Positions 1 to 11,737 of a stretch of 64,000 nt of DNA are shown piece by piece. The stretch is from Alnus glutinosa (taxonomy: Eukaryota > Streptophyta > Magnoliopsida > Fagales > Betulaceae): NCBI RefSeq assembly GCF_958979055.1, contig NC_084888.1, positions 5,288,001 to 5,352,000 on the forward strand, read 5' to 3'. The number at the start of each line of letters is the position of its first letter. Position 1 is the stretch's first letter. The notes under the pieces were generated by a model. The model saw only the letters and a list, made by a program, of their open reading frames with translations. It had not been told where the DNA came from and did no database searches. Made by a program: the position numbers and the translations under genes.

Positions 1-3000
1 CATCAACCTAGAAATTTACTCTATTTTTCACCGGCAAATTCCAAATGGCCCACCAAATTAAACAGAAGCTTCATCAAGATCTCCCGAGACATTATTATCG
101 ACAACAAATAACCCCATATCACTAACCGGTGAGCAGTAGTGCCAAGATCTTATTAATCTCCAAGATATCTGAAACTTACCAAGCGACCACCAGCAATTAT
201 GGCAGTGATGGCAACTGCTGCCTTAACAGCAGCCAGTCCAAGAGCTTCAGCAATCGCTTGGAAACCAACCTGAAGAACAACAGATGATTTTTCCCCAGAT
301 GACAGAATAAGTAGCACAAGAATCCAAAACCATGAAAATAACAATAATAATAAACACAACTACAGAAGGAAGTAAATACTGTCCAGATTTATGCTTCTAA
401 AAGAAGAACACATAAGTTAATCTGCGTTAAATGATCAACATTTAACTGAGAGTAAAAAGCAAGGATGGATGAAGAAGTTTAGGGTTGAACAATGAACACA
501 TGCTTATGGAAGGAACAGCACCAAAAGCTGCAAGTCACTTCTGTCATCTGAGCATAAAAGACTAAAAAGGAACACCAAAAAGTCTCTAGTTCCACAACGA
601 AATTCTGAGAGTAGGGAACGAAAGAGATATGAAAATTGGATAAGAAACACTTATTTATTGAGCAATTTGGCATATCCAACTGCAATGTCACACTTTTGTT
701 TACTCTTTCTGCAATTTAACATATTACCTTGACCTTTACATATATTTTCTTATGTTTACAACTGCCTTTATCCCTTATACGGTATATATCATAATGATCT
801 TCACTAAGTATGTTCTGGGCACATTTGAGTCACAAATAAGTACTGATAGTGCCTCAGACAATAAATATTCAAAACATCCATTGCCATATTTGATAAAATG
901 ATGAAAAGGAAAACCATAGTACAAGAAAATATTACCCCTCCTTTAGATGAATTAGGTGAAATAAGAGGGATGAGTATCAGCAAAACGACAACAGCCAAAT
1001 CCTGTAAGAAACCAAAGAAAAGAAAACAATTAATTTTCGAGTCTAGATTTTTTTTTTAAGCTCAAAATGTATGTAATAAATGAAGGAGCAAGAGCATCTG
1101 AGGGAAAAAAAAAAAAAAAAAGGATTTCTACACATTCTTATCAAGAAGCAACGCTACATGGAAGCTGAATACCAATATTATGAATCTTTAGACTTTAGTT
1201 TCATATTTTCATCCTAGCCTACTGTGAAGAAACAGGCACATGGCACAGCAAGTAACAATATGTACATCACCAAGTAAGAAGCAGTTCAGTCAGGCATATC
1301 AACTGAATAAAAGAGCATAAATATCTTGCACAAGACATTTATTTCAAGACAAGATGCCTTCTGACTCAGAATTTTCAAAACTAACCTGGAAAAGCAAGAC
1401 AGAAAATGTAGCACGTCCATGGCGTGACGTGCTCTCACCTCGCTCCTGCAACACCTGCAAAGAAGTTCAATCAAATTTGATTCACTTATCTCTTGAAATA
1501 TATATATAATTTACTGACAAGTTCAACAAGAGGCATCAGAGGCCGTAACGAGCCACATTATCGGATCACGGATCAAGTCCAACTGGTGGTTTTCAAAGAT
1601 TTGCAAGACTTTAGAAGTAATTAATATTGAAAAGACGTAAGATGATTGCACGGTATAATATGTTTAAGGATATTACATATTAGTGAAATGTTTGGTTTAG
1701 GAGTCTTAGTACGAAGAAACAAGAACGCCTAGTAGGAGAAAAAAAATGATCATTACCTGCAGGACAACAGCAGTGGATGATAATGCCAGGCCATTCCCAA
1801 CAACAATTGCAGCAGGACCAGGCAGCCCACAAACAAAATGAGCAACCAAGCCAACCACCACTGCTGTCACCAAAACCTGCATTTGTAATGAATATTAAGA
1901 ATCTAAGATGCAACCAAACACAAATGATAACCATAAGATGAAGTTCTCAATCACCTGGGCAGAGCCTAACCCGAACACATATTTCTTCATGGAACTTAGC
2001 CTTTCAACAGAGAGCTAAGAAATCAAGTTCAAAGTTCAAGTTTAAATTGCTTTCAATAGGACACATAAAATGCAGTAGAACAGCAAGATTTATAAAGATA
2101 AACCCCACCTCAAGGCCGATATTGAACAATAAGAAAACAACCCCAAATTCAGCAATTGCCTTTGTCCCATGCACATGACGAATAATGGAGAGCCCATAGG
2201 GCCCGATCAAGATGCCAGCAGCCAAGTAACCAAGAACAGGACTTCCTATACATCACAGCAGATAAGATACACACCATTAATGAAACGATATGTAAAAACT
2301 TTGGGCACAAATTTTAAAAATGAAATAAAGGCCTAGTGATATATGTGCAGATGATAGCCAGGTGCGTAAAGGACCAGCAACATTTTTGTCACCAAAACCA
2401 TTAAAGTCCTAAGCATATCACTTCTGTCTAAGTTCAGGAAAGCAAAACAGATGGCAAACAAGGAAAGTTAAATATAGAACAAGAAAAAGCTTTTGATTAT
2501 GTATGGATTAAGAATTCTGTTCAATGATACAGGATCATGCACCTAAACGTATTCAATTTCTAAAAGCATCTAGAACTGCAACCTCATTATATTCAATAGT
2601 ATAAGTTGAAGTTCAATGCTAGTGAAAGGTATATAGGAATTAAAATACCTCCAGGAATTTTCTGAAATATAGGCACAAATATAACACTAGCAAGCAATAA
2701 CCACAACATGTCGAAGAGGGAAGCTTCCTCCTCATTCACCTAATAAATAATTGAGTACATGATCAGATCAACAAGTTCTACACGTGGGAGTAAAGACCAA
2801 AAGGCAGAAGAAGTGAAGGGAAATATGATGGCCTGCCTCTTGATGAGGAAGCATTGCAATTAGTTTTTTAACTCTCTTAGGTAGTTTCTGTAATTGTCGA
2901 ACTAGAGGCTTAGCACTTGAGGAAACTTCTTCAATACTAGTGCTGATGACATCTGGAGGCTGCAGTAGCTGAGCATTCCTCTCTGCTCGATTAGCATACA

Positions 3001-5614
3001 AGGTTACCCTGTGATAAAGTTCAGCATCTTGTGATCAGTGGAAGGCAAACTTTTACACTGGAAATAACAATCTAATTAAAGAATTAAGGCACAGGATAGA
3101 GCTGAAGATCTAAGGAAGAAAAGCTATATGTATACTTAAAGCATTCAAGTACTGCCTTCCTTCTTTGTTTTTTTTTTTTTTTTTTTCCCTTTGATGACTA
3201 AAAACCTTATTAACTAATCCGAAGAGGGAACAACCTGAGTACACAACCCAAGAAATATACAAGAGAAAAGCACAAATGGAAATACTAGAAATGCAAAAAA
3301 AAGTTGATGAAACCAACAAGACCAATATTATTAGGAAAAAAGAGTCTGCCCCAAGTGTTGACATATAACATTCCCAAAGAAACAAATATCATTCTCTTGG
3401 AACTACTTAGAACCTCAGAAATGTCATGTCATTAAATCAGATGACTCATGCACACATACTCAATAAAATTCAGTAACCACATAACATATGAATTATCCTT
3501 TAAAGCATTCACAATGAACTCTCTACTTCTAACTTTTCTCTAAAAATTTAACAAAACTCACAAAATACACCATTTAACAAACTTTCTACTCAATGTTAAA
3601 TTTAACTTTGGTCAGTAATGCTCTCTAAATGTAAAGAGTCCAAAAGTGAAAGTTAAAGATTTTTTAATATTCTTTCTCTTTCATACTTTTTCTTCTTTCC
3701 CTAAACTAAAGTAGATTTTTAATGTAAGGAGTCTAAAAGTTGGTTTCATCAATAAAATACAATATTTAACAAAGTAGAAAAATATTTAGAGAGTTTGATA
3801 TTTAGTGGTTTTGAAAAGTGGGTAGCTAAATCAACTAAAGTAGAATTTTAGAGTTAAATTTAGAGAAATTTTGAAGAATTCATTGTGAATGCTCTTAGTA
3901 AAGCAGTACTGCAAGGCTGAAAAGAAAAGAATTTGTAACAATATGTGAAACCAAGCAGTAGCATATCTAATACATACCCTGCTCCAAATAGCAACAATCC
4001 AACAACTAGCGTGGGCAATTGCTTCCTTGCAGACTCCATGAGACCCTGGAAAACTGATGCTGGTGTCCCATCTACAGTAAAAGAGAAAAATGAAGCAGAA
4101 AAGAAGCGAGAAGATTTCTTCGACAATGCCTTGGGAGAATTAAAGGGTGAAGTCTCCTTAGTCAAATCCTTCTGCATATCCTGCCTTCTTGTTTGAACCA
4201 AATTCTTTGATTTTTCTGCTTCTAATTCAGCTTCTTTAGGTGATTCTAAACTTAACTTTCCATTCTCATGATCACTCAAATCACCAGATTGATTCAAATA
4301 TTCAGAACTCTGACTGCTTTTACCCAACAGGCTATCTGGTAAAGGCTTGGTACCTAAAGAGTCCCCATCAACTGGCACATCACTGTCCCTTTCAACAGGA
4401 GCATCATCAGAAACACCTTGGACCATGTTATCCTCCTCAACTACAGCCTCATCAATCAGGGCCTGTCCTTGGATAACTTCTGGATGATCAAGATGAGAAC
4501 TGGATAGAGATTTCTCTGCCCTCTGTAATGCAATCTCTGCATCATTCACACGTTGAGTGGCATCAAGTTCAAAGCCAACAGCTTGCTCTGCTAAAAGCAT
4601 TATGTTCGCCACATCCTCCTCGGCTTTCAAGGCATTCAGCTGTGCTTTCTCTGCAACTTCGTTCAATCTGTCCACTTCCTTCTGCAACTCCTCCTTTTTA
4701 CTCTGCAGGCATCTCAACTCTGCCTCACAATTTGTCCAATTCTCCTCACATTTCTTAATCTCTTCCTGAGCAACTAAAAGCACTTTTTCCTCTTCACCAA
4801 TATTATTTTCCCCATCATTCTCTCTAGAACCTGCCAAAGAATCATTCCCTCCTTTTGCAGCCTCCAAAGATTCTACTGCCACCTGAAGCCTTGCCTCAGC
4901 TAATGAAAGAGCCATTGTCGCTTTTTGAACAGCTTCCTTGGCAACAGACTCTTCATTCACAATCTCTTGAATGGCATCAAGGGAAGAATTAACATCATTC
5001 CAAGCATTTGCCACTTCGTCCTGTAAGGCTATTGCAGCTTCTGATATTCTCTGGGCCTTTTCCTCGAACATGGTACTATTAAGCCGTGCAACTTCCAATT
5101 CTCTTATTGCCTTTTGTAAAAATTCCCTCAGTTCATCAACACTAGGTACTTCCACTTCTTCCTCCTGCCCCTCCTCTTTGGAATCATTTAACTCACCACT
5201 ATCAACTCCTGAGCCCTCATCACTACTTTTCACGAATTCTACATTTCTACCATTCCCATTTACATATGCTAATGAATCATTACTCTGACACCACGACCGA
5301 ACTGCTCTTGAACATTTAAAAACATTGTCAAAATTACAATACAAAGATGGTCTTAAATTTGAACTCCACAATTGACTATCAAATTCTCCTGTGTCAACCA
5401 TAATCGTACTCTTGTAACCTCTAGAAGAAATCATTCTTTTCGTCTTCTTACTCAAATGCGGTTTCAATACAAATCTTGAATTACCCAGCAAGTTACAGCA
5501 AAAACGGCTACTGTTAAACTGCAAATGCGACTCAAAACGATCCAAACTCTTGTAACTTGTGCCCTCACAGCCATGAAACACGTTTGGCTGCCGAAAACTA
5601 CAAGAAATATCCAT
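1..5614 (-). CDS. KEA2: K+ efflux antiporter KEA1/KEA2-like, chloroplastic (5' part, continues past left edge)
   Basis: Plastid inner-envelope K+/H+ exchanger of the CPA2 family, which adjusts stromal pH and osmotic balance. Nine coding exons are visible (minus strand): 3978-5614, 2837-3008, 2649-2739, 2109-2245, 1955-2014, 1757-1876, 1386-1454, 936-1001 and 180-269; all phases join in frame. The first exon encodes the long stromal N-terminus typical of KEA1/2 (about 545 residues): a plastid-targeting leader, then a coiled coil around residues 130-330, then a Ser/Asp/Glu-rich stretch. The exchanger domain begins with [14 protein letters not shown], and later exons carry [33 protein letters not shown] and [14 protein letters not shown], strongly conserved in KEA1/2. 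The remaining transmembrane segments and the TrkA-N domain lie beyond the left edge. The start was placed at the Met of [15 protein letters not shown] (5614), which resembles the Arabidopsis N-terminus; a Met three codons upstream is in frame. The intron after exon 2 appears to use a GC donor. KEA1 versus KEA2 cannot be separated. Confidence 0.95.
3503..3894. mobile_element. Tourist/Harbinger-like MITE in KEA intron 1
   Basis: A 392-bp non-coding element with terminal inverted repeats: AAGCATTCACAATGAA at the left and TTCATTGTGAATGCTC at the right. It is flanked on both sides by the trinucleotide TTA (3500-3502 and 3895-3897), the target site preferred by PIF/Harbinger transposons. The interior is AT-rich and has no open frame. 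It lies in the large intron between KEA exons 1 and 2, so it does not interrupt coding sequence. Confidence 0.7.
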
Positions 5615-6230
5615 ATCTCTCAACCTTTGTGGAACAATATTCTAATGTGCACAAATCTTTGTATACACTCTACAATCCATTTCACGTTCTCACTTTGGCT
5701 TTAAGTCAAACACCTGGTGAAGAAAAAAAAAATTCAACAAAACGAAACAAGTATTCAGTATTTCTGAATCCAGTCCTCACTACTTAGATATAAACTCAAT
5801 ATTACTGAATCAAGTCCTCACTACTTAGATATAAAACTGATAAACCACGTTGACATGCATAGGGATCTTGCATCCACAGACACACATGTATATTTTCATA
5901 AATAAATAAAAAAATGTGATTGAATCCAAATTGTAACAATTCAAAGCTGTTAACTACAAGCACCAGTAATACACACAAAATGAACATAATTAGCAGATGT
6001 ATACATACATTTCTGCGTATGGATACATGTAGCATGTAAGTATAAGCATATGAATATAAACGGGAAGGACCAACCGATCATCAATAGGGACTTTGGGGAT
6101 CGAGCTGAGAAAATCAGTGGCGGAGTGTTTGAGAAAGTTAGGGTGTAAAATGACGGAACTCGATAACAAATCGACTTGACCTATTTATGCTTGGACTTTG
6201 TTTGTTTGTAGTAAATGATTACAATTTGTC
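5615..6230 (-). promoter_or_regulatory. Probable 5'UTR with intron, and proximal promoter, of the KEA gene
   Basis: On the minus strand a plausible 5'UTR acceptor (cacattag) lies near 5640, just upstream of the KEA start. A candidate donor (gatcg/gttggt) near 6073 ends a pyrimidine-rich leader at about 6075-6175. This would give a 5'UTR intron of roughly 430 bp. The assignment is inferred from splice-like signals only; no TATA element or transcription start can be fixed. Confidence 0.4.
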
Positions 6231-8007
6231 TCTCTAGGCTCTGCTTTCTCTCTCTACTTTCTCGCTATTTGTTTGGAAGGGGAGAAAGTGCAAGAAAATG
6301 AGAGTTGGCCGAGAAAATGTGCTTATTGGTGGGATTGTTTTTAACACTGATTTTACTGGAATGGCCTTCAGGCCTTGGATGCGTGATATGCTTGGGATAT
6401 TCTCAGAAATGAGATACACCCACTTGCACTTCATGCGCGTGGCAAACCATCCAATCGTGTAGTAGGTGCATCCGTGCATGACTGCGCCGTGCGCTTGTCG
6501 CGACTTGCGAGGGGAACAACCTGGCGCACGTCATTTTGTCCGGACCGGATCAAAATTTTCATTCTCTTCGAGAGCGCGTGAGCTGAACATCTTGTTTACT
6601 TTTCAAAAGAAAAATGCTATTTTTCCATTTCCCCTCTGTATTTATATTTTTTTAAAAAAAATCTATCATTAAATAGCAGGTCTATTTTCAATATTTTTCT
6701 TTCCTATTTTGCGCTATTATTTAAAAATCCTTAAAATGGGCGATTATCATAATGGATGGGACAATAATTATCTACTCAAATTGTTAAAAATTTGGACAGA
6801 ATTTAACTATCTAAATAAATTTTGGACGGCCAGCTACTTGAGAAATTGAGTATCACAATGGCTCTCTTACAAGGACTACCTAAATTTCTAGCAATTTAGG
6901 CATGTAATTAATGTGGATCTCGATCTTAAAAACTACATTTTTATCTCACCACTATTTTATTATGTTAATGTGAGTGTCAATCTGTCATTGAATTTTTTTT
7001 TTTTAACAATGACTGATACAAAAGCTAATTGACACTACCACATTAATGTGGTAAAATAAAAATGTAGTTATTTTAATTCATTCATGGGCCATGAGAATGA
7101 TTATTTCAAGTGTTAGAGTATATGCATACTTTAACACTAAAGCTATTTTATTTTATATTTTTCAATTCTTGATAAAAGTTATTCATTTTTCTTAATAGAA
7201 TGGACATTCTACGTATCAAAGTACCCTTAGAGTTTTACTAACGGCTTCACCGTCAGAAAAACAAGTTCCACTGCATGAAGCAAGATCTAATATATCTTTC
7301 AACCATAATCTCTATAACGCACGACTTTATACACGCTCAACAACCCATTTCTCATAGTTGATCACAATTTTTTTTTTTAAAATTAAAAAACAGGTAGATG
7401 CGGGCGGCCAAATATGGCTTATTTACCTGGTCGAGATCATAGTAGCATATACCTACTAGCTAAACTTCAACAGAAGGAATCTAGACTATTTGCAAAGTAA
7501 GAAATCGCAAGCGCTCCCTCAAACTGCGATGAGTCATAACTTAATCTAGCCCTACCAAAAATCATAAATGGGACATAGTCAATCACTTTGACCTTTTGTC
7601 AAAAACCTGGTCAAACAAAATCAACTTCACGGGACAAAAGGATCCATCTACTTCAATCTCTTACGGGACAAAAATCCCTTTGAAGTGATCAATTAAAAGT
7701 TCAATCTCTTTGATGGACCGATTTATCTGTTTTTCTTTTTATTTCATGGTTTTCAATCGACAGAAACCCTTGAGTTCTTATCACAAAAAATGCATTCCGC
7801 TGTCTGGGAATAAAATTGTTTTTCTGTAACCCTAGCTAGAACCACCATTTGCAAGTCATACAAATCTTTTTTTGACGTGTATTCAGATACAGTGAGATAT
7901 AAGAAGGGACATTGTTTGAAGTGAGAAGATTACAAATATCATGTCATGCATAGCATCAGCTCCTCCTCATATTTTCCTATTTTTTCTGTACAAAATGATG
8001 ATCATAT
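6231..8007. other. Intergenic region between KEA and the PCNA-like gene
   Basis: About 1.8 kb without a supportable gene. It holds a pyrimidine-rich stretch at 6236-6265, AT-rich low-complexity DNA, and one clear hairpin MITE at 6931-7069 (listed separately). The stretch 7550-7740 has repeated phrases such as gggacaaaa, but I cannot assign it. The short open frames here have no recognisable similarity. Confidence 0.6.
6931..7069. repeat. Short foldback MITE (hairpin)
   Basis: A 139-bp inverted repeat. It begins aactacatttttat and ends with the complement ataaaaatgtagtt. Further inside, attgacactaccacattaat pairs with gttaatgtgagtgtcaat. The centre is a T-rich loop. Its size and structure fit a non-autonomous foldback element; the superfamily is not determined. 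Confidence 0.6.
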
Positions 8008-10252
8008 TCATATGATGTAAAGCATGATGTTACCCGCTGCCCCAACAGGGAAATTAAGCTGGTGAAGCGCAAGCAAATTATCAGAATGGAGTATCCAGAC
8101 CATGTTTGTAAGAAATGACGCACTAATGAACGGGTTGAAGTGATCGATATCAAAGCCCAATTGAACTGGACAATCCTCAGCAGTTCCCCAAATTATACAT
8201 TCCGAACGCTGCTGACATCACCAAAGGCAAAGTAATTCGTTAAGAATCAAAAGTGAAAGCAAAAACTGGCAGGGAAGTGAGAATGGGGAAGGCGGAATTC
8301 GATCAATGCTGCTCGGCCTACCTCTTTGTGAAGGGCAATTTCCACATTCAATATAGAGAACTTCACTTGCTTATCTGTTATAGTTACAGAAACTGAGGCG
8401 ACGAGCATGTGTTAGTAAAATGCAACATGCAAATAATAATATCTAAAAGCGGGAGAAAATGAACTTTTGCAAGAAACAAGAAGCCTCTGAGATATATATC
8501 TAACATGATTTAAGAACTGGATCGTTCACTCAAGGTACAGTAAGCTACAAGCCAATGAAATATTAGTTATGAGCATCAAGGTGAATTATATCCACTTCAA
8601 GGGATGTTCCATAGAATTGTGACTATGTGAGTACACTTGTGAGGTTTGTGTTTCATATTGGTAAAGTATAAAGAAAAAGAGTAGTTAATATGCCTAACCC
8701 AAGTCCATTAGCTTAGGCTTTGAGCTAGAAATTGAGTCATAATATGTATATTGACTCTCCTTGTGCTTCTCTCCCTAACAGTTGATATCAAAATCATGGT
8801 TAGTTTCCGCTAATATGAGTGTTTTGGTTTTCCATGTTTGGTTTGACTCCGGTAAAAAGAGTTTAGCTCCGCTCCTGGAGTACTCACAGTGAGTGAGAGA
8901 TTTGATGTGACTTGTGAGTGCATTTGTGAGGTTTGTGTACCACGTTGACCCATTTGAAGAAGTACTAAAAAGTGAGAGAATTGAAGTTCAGATATATCAT
9001 TGACTATTTGATCAAATCATCATTTTGGATAATATGCCTATCTGTAAGCATGCTCAAAGACACTGTTCTGCATTCCTCTGTTTTTGGCTAATGATGCAAA
9101 TCAAAGTTGACATTCCAACTGTACTTTTAATAACATGTAGCCACCGTATTACGAGGAAGTGAATGAGAACCTCGAAGAAACAGAGCATAAAAATGAAGAA
9201 TAAAACAACAGCTGCTTCTGAAATCTGAATTCCTGCCATCTATAACTTTCTATAAAGAATCCCCCAGTACTGAACAACTAAACTGCTTACCCAATTCTTT
9301 TACCCACAAAAAACAGAGAGCAATTAAACTAGATCAACCAACTGAAATTTGAATGAAAAATGCCAAAAAGATGAGTACCTCTGTCCCCTAAGGCAAACAG
9401 AAGCCTGAGAATGCCTCTAAAATCCCATGAAGGTAGCGCAGCAACCACATTGTATTCTGTTTCTAACTCAAACTGGTGTATTAGTTCAGGTTCAGGTTCA
9501 GGTTCAGTCATATCAATTCCAAGGGGAAAACTGGTGTGAGTTACTGATCCAAATCACAATTAGAAAATTTTAAGCCGAGGAGAACCCACAACAATTATTG
9601 AAATGATCAATCGTTTATGATGGCACAATAGATATTCACATGTCCAAGAAGTGGCTACCATCATAAGCATAAACAAACCCCACAAAATCTACTCATTTTT
9701 AATGTGTATCAACCCTGGTATTGATCAAGAAAAACATGCATTTCAGTGGAAATTTAGCTGTCAAGAAATCTACCCAAGCTGGCGGAAAAGATCCAAGAAA
9801 TGTTTTCTAAGTGTATAGTTTTTACAAGAGACCTGATTTTATTAGTGACTAAATGCCAAGAAAGAAACTTTAGAAACAAAGAACCACAAGAAATTGAGTG
9901 AGAGGTACGTACTGCGATTCGTAAACGTAATTTGGATCCTGTCGTCCCCATCTCGGGCATAAAAGCTGATGTATTCCTCCCCCTCCGGATCCATTTCAGG
10001 ATCTCGTGCAAGCAGGCACAGGATCTCGTATAAGCGCTTGAGATCGACACCTCCAGTCCCTTCGAGGTCGCAGAAAAAGTTCTCCAAGTCTAATGAGCGG
10101 AATTTCAGAACCCCCATGAAAATGATGTCAGTGGTCAGGGCCATCATCGTTATCCCTTCCGATGAGTACTTGATGTTGGCTTCATCAGCAATCTCAGCGA
10201 GCGGCGCCACGGCCTTCTGAAGCAAAATTATGTCTACCGTGAACTCGAGCAT
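8008..10252 (-). CDS. Divergent PCNA-like sliding-clamp protein
   Basis: Four exons (minus): 9913-10252, 9379-9543, 8322-8392 and 8008-8211. They total 780 nt and encode 259 residues, close to the 261-264 residues of plant and animal PCNA. All introns are GT-AG and the frame is open throughout. The fold signature spans the whole length. Exon 1 has MLEFTVDIILLQKAV, then DEANIKYSSEGITMMAL, LKFRSLDLENFFCD and DGDDRIQITF, in the positions of the PCNA N-terminal domain. Exon 2 carries the interdomain connector and ETEYNVVAALPSWDFRGIL (PCNA: EYHAIVRMPSAEFARI). Exon 3 has SVTITDKQVKFSI (PCNA ISVTKEGVKFST). Exon 4 has CPVQLGFDIDHFNPFISAS (PCNA PVSLTFALRYLNFFTKAT). Odd features: an EPEPEPE repeat before the connector, Asp where Lys164 is expected, and a C-terminus ending LYII without the usual LAPKI and acidic tail. 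Ring formation and DNA-replication function are not implied. Expression is untested; a recently silenced gene cannot be excluded, but no disabling mutation is seen. A 3-nt shift of the exon-4 acceptor (CAGCAG) is possible. Confidence 0.82.
8612..9000 (+). mobile_element. TRIM-like LTR element remnant within PCNA-like intron 2
   Basis: Two related direct repeats, each containing cttgtgaggtttgtgt or tttgtgaggtttgtgt (near 8636 and 8927), flank a segment. That segment begins with ttgatatcaaaatcatgg at about 8783, which resembles an initiator-tRNA-Met primer-binding site (TGGTATCAGAGCCATGG). The total length is a few hundred bases and no protein is encoded. This fits a terminal-repeat retrotransposon in miniature, decayed, in the intron between exons 2 and 3. 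The boundaries are approximate. Confidence 0.4.
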
Positions 10253-11533
10253 CGCAGATAGAGAGAAAAGGATTGGCGGGAAAGCTATGGAGCTCACGGG
10301 ATTTCAGTTTCAATATACTAAAAGTCGGTTAACCCGGTGGTTTATGAATTGGGTTTCTGTTACGGTTTTTGGTTTATTACTTTATTATAATTTGTGCGGT
10401 GGATATTTTAAAAAGGAAAAAAAAAAAATTATTCCTTAGGCTTTATTTTCCTGATTTCAGTTTATATTTTATTAAAACCTTTATTTATAACCCTTTATCT
10501 TTCATCATTTTTGAAAAAATATATCTAAACTTTAAAACATGTCAATTCAAGGCATTCTTCTTTCATTTTTTTTCAATTTCAACTCTCCGTTAAAATTTTT
10601 CATTAAATCCTATCAAAATTTTCAAAATACCCGTATGTTTATTTTTATTTAAAAAAAAATATAAAAATTTTCAAAGATTCAATCATGAGTATTTTTGCAA
10701 ATTCCGTTAAATTTTTACCGACACATAAATCCTAACAATTTTTTTTCTTTTTTTCCTAAAAAATAGGATGGGTATTTTGAGAATTTTGACAGGATTTAAC
10801 GAAAAATTTTAACTGATTGTTGAAATTGAAAAAAAAAATTGAAAGATGGATACCCTAAATTAACACTTTTTAAAATTTGGATACATTTTTTTTCGAAAGT
10901 AATGAAAGATCGGGAGTTATAAGTGAAGTTCTCCCTATTTTTTAGCTTCAAATTTCAACAATTACCTCCTTGAGTTAATTTGTGGCGAATATTATTTTAA
11001 AGATTTTAAGTTTTTTTTTTTTTTTTTTTTTTTTAGAGAGAGAAAAGGTTTTAACTTATAATATCAAGGATCTTTGGTCGAATTATAGTATTATTGGGAA
11101 TAATGGATCCAAGAACTTATTCTGCGTTTCTAATTTTATTAAGGAGGATTTAAAAGTGTTGAAGGGATTTTGCTTGGATTAAGGAAGATTTTTGGAGGCT
11201 TATTTTGAATTGCAGACAATAAATAAATATGTGGTGACAAGGATAGTGTAGTGACTGTTGCATTGAGGAGGAACAGTTTTGACGCAATGTTAGGATTTCC
11301 ATTATCAGGTGTTGAAGTAGATTTTTGGACGGCCGGATTTGCGATGGGTCACCTGCGGGGGCGGAGCTACTCCCCAAGAATCAAAATATTCCAATATTTT
11401 TATTTTATTTGTCCGTCCCCTCACATCTAATCAAATTTTACCCCCTTAATTTTATTTTTTTCATCCCCCCTCACATTTAAAATCATAATTTCACCCCTAA
11501 TCACATGCAAAATAGAAAAAATAGTCATCGGAA
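10253..11533. other. Upstream region of the PCNA-like gene, AT-rich intergenic DNA
   Basis: The first 200 bp should include the promoter and 5'UTR of the PCNA-like gene, but no TATA box or start site stands out. A foldback element occupies about 10470-10930 (separate entry). The rest is low-complexity DNA, including a T22 run near 11011-11033 and a C-rich stretch at 11400-11500. No gene was recognised. Confidence 0.5.
10470..10930. repeat. Long foldback element, about 460 bp
   Basis: The left arm (around ctttatctttcatcattttt, then cattttttttcaatttcaac and ttaaatcctatcaaaatttt) pairs with the right arm (aaaattttgacaggatttaa, then gttgaaattgaaaaaaaaaa and aatgaaagatcgggagttat). Arms are about 130-150 bp and imperfect. 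The centre is A/T-rich. This is typical of a Mutator-like or unclassified foldback MITE; flanking target duplications were not resolved. Confidence 0.5.
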
Positions 11534-11737
11534 CATCACTTGTTTATCTGTTATAGTTACATAAACTGAAGCGACAAGCATGTGTTAGTGAAATGAAAGA
11601 TGCAAATAATAAACATGAATCCTGTGAGATATCTAAGAACTGGATCATTCACTCACGGTACAGTGAGCTACATGCCAATGAAATATTAGCTCCGAGTATC
11701 AAGGTGAATTATATCCACCTTTAGCGATGTGGCACAA
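11534..11737 (-). pseudogene. PCNA-like copy 2, fragment A (truncated exon 3 and intron 2)
   Basis: This stretch is a diverged copy of the PCNA-like gene at about 8366-8612. Shared blocks include ttatctgttatagttaca, aactggatc(g/a)ttcactca, gccaatgaaatattag and aaggtgaattatatccac. It holds only the start of exon 3 and the following intron. Exon 3 stops short, and exon 4 is absent. Together with fragment B (15188-15700) it forms a decayed second copy that has been split by inserted DNA. Confidence 0.7.

Noticed and set aside
3945-5288. Several plus-strand open frames opposite KEA exon 1
   Set aside because: They are antisense shadows of the long KEA coding exon and show no domain or independent signals.
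9754-10220. Overlapping open frames on both strands in the PCNA-like exon 1 region
   Set aside because: Only the minus-strand frame starting at 10252 continues across splice sites into PCNA-like sequence; the others stop or lack any similarity.
8008-10252. Identification of the clamp-like gene as RAD1 or HUS1 (9-1-1 complex)
   Set aside because: Length, the position of DEANxxxSxEG, the connector region and the PVQLGF strand fit PCNA better; the remembered N-terminal signature of HUS1 is absent.
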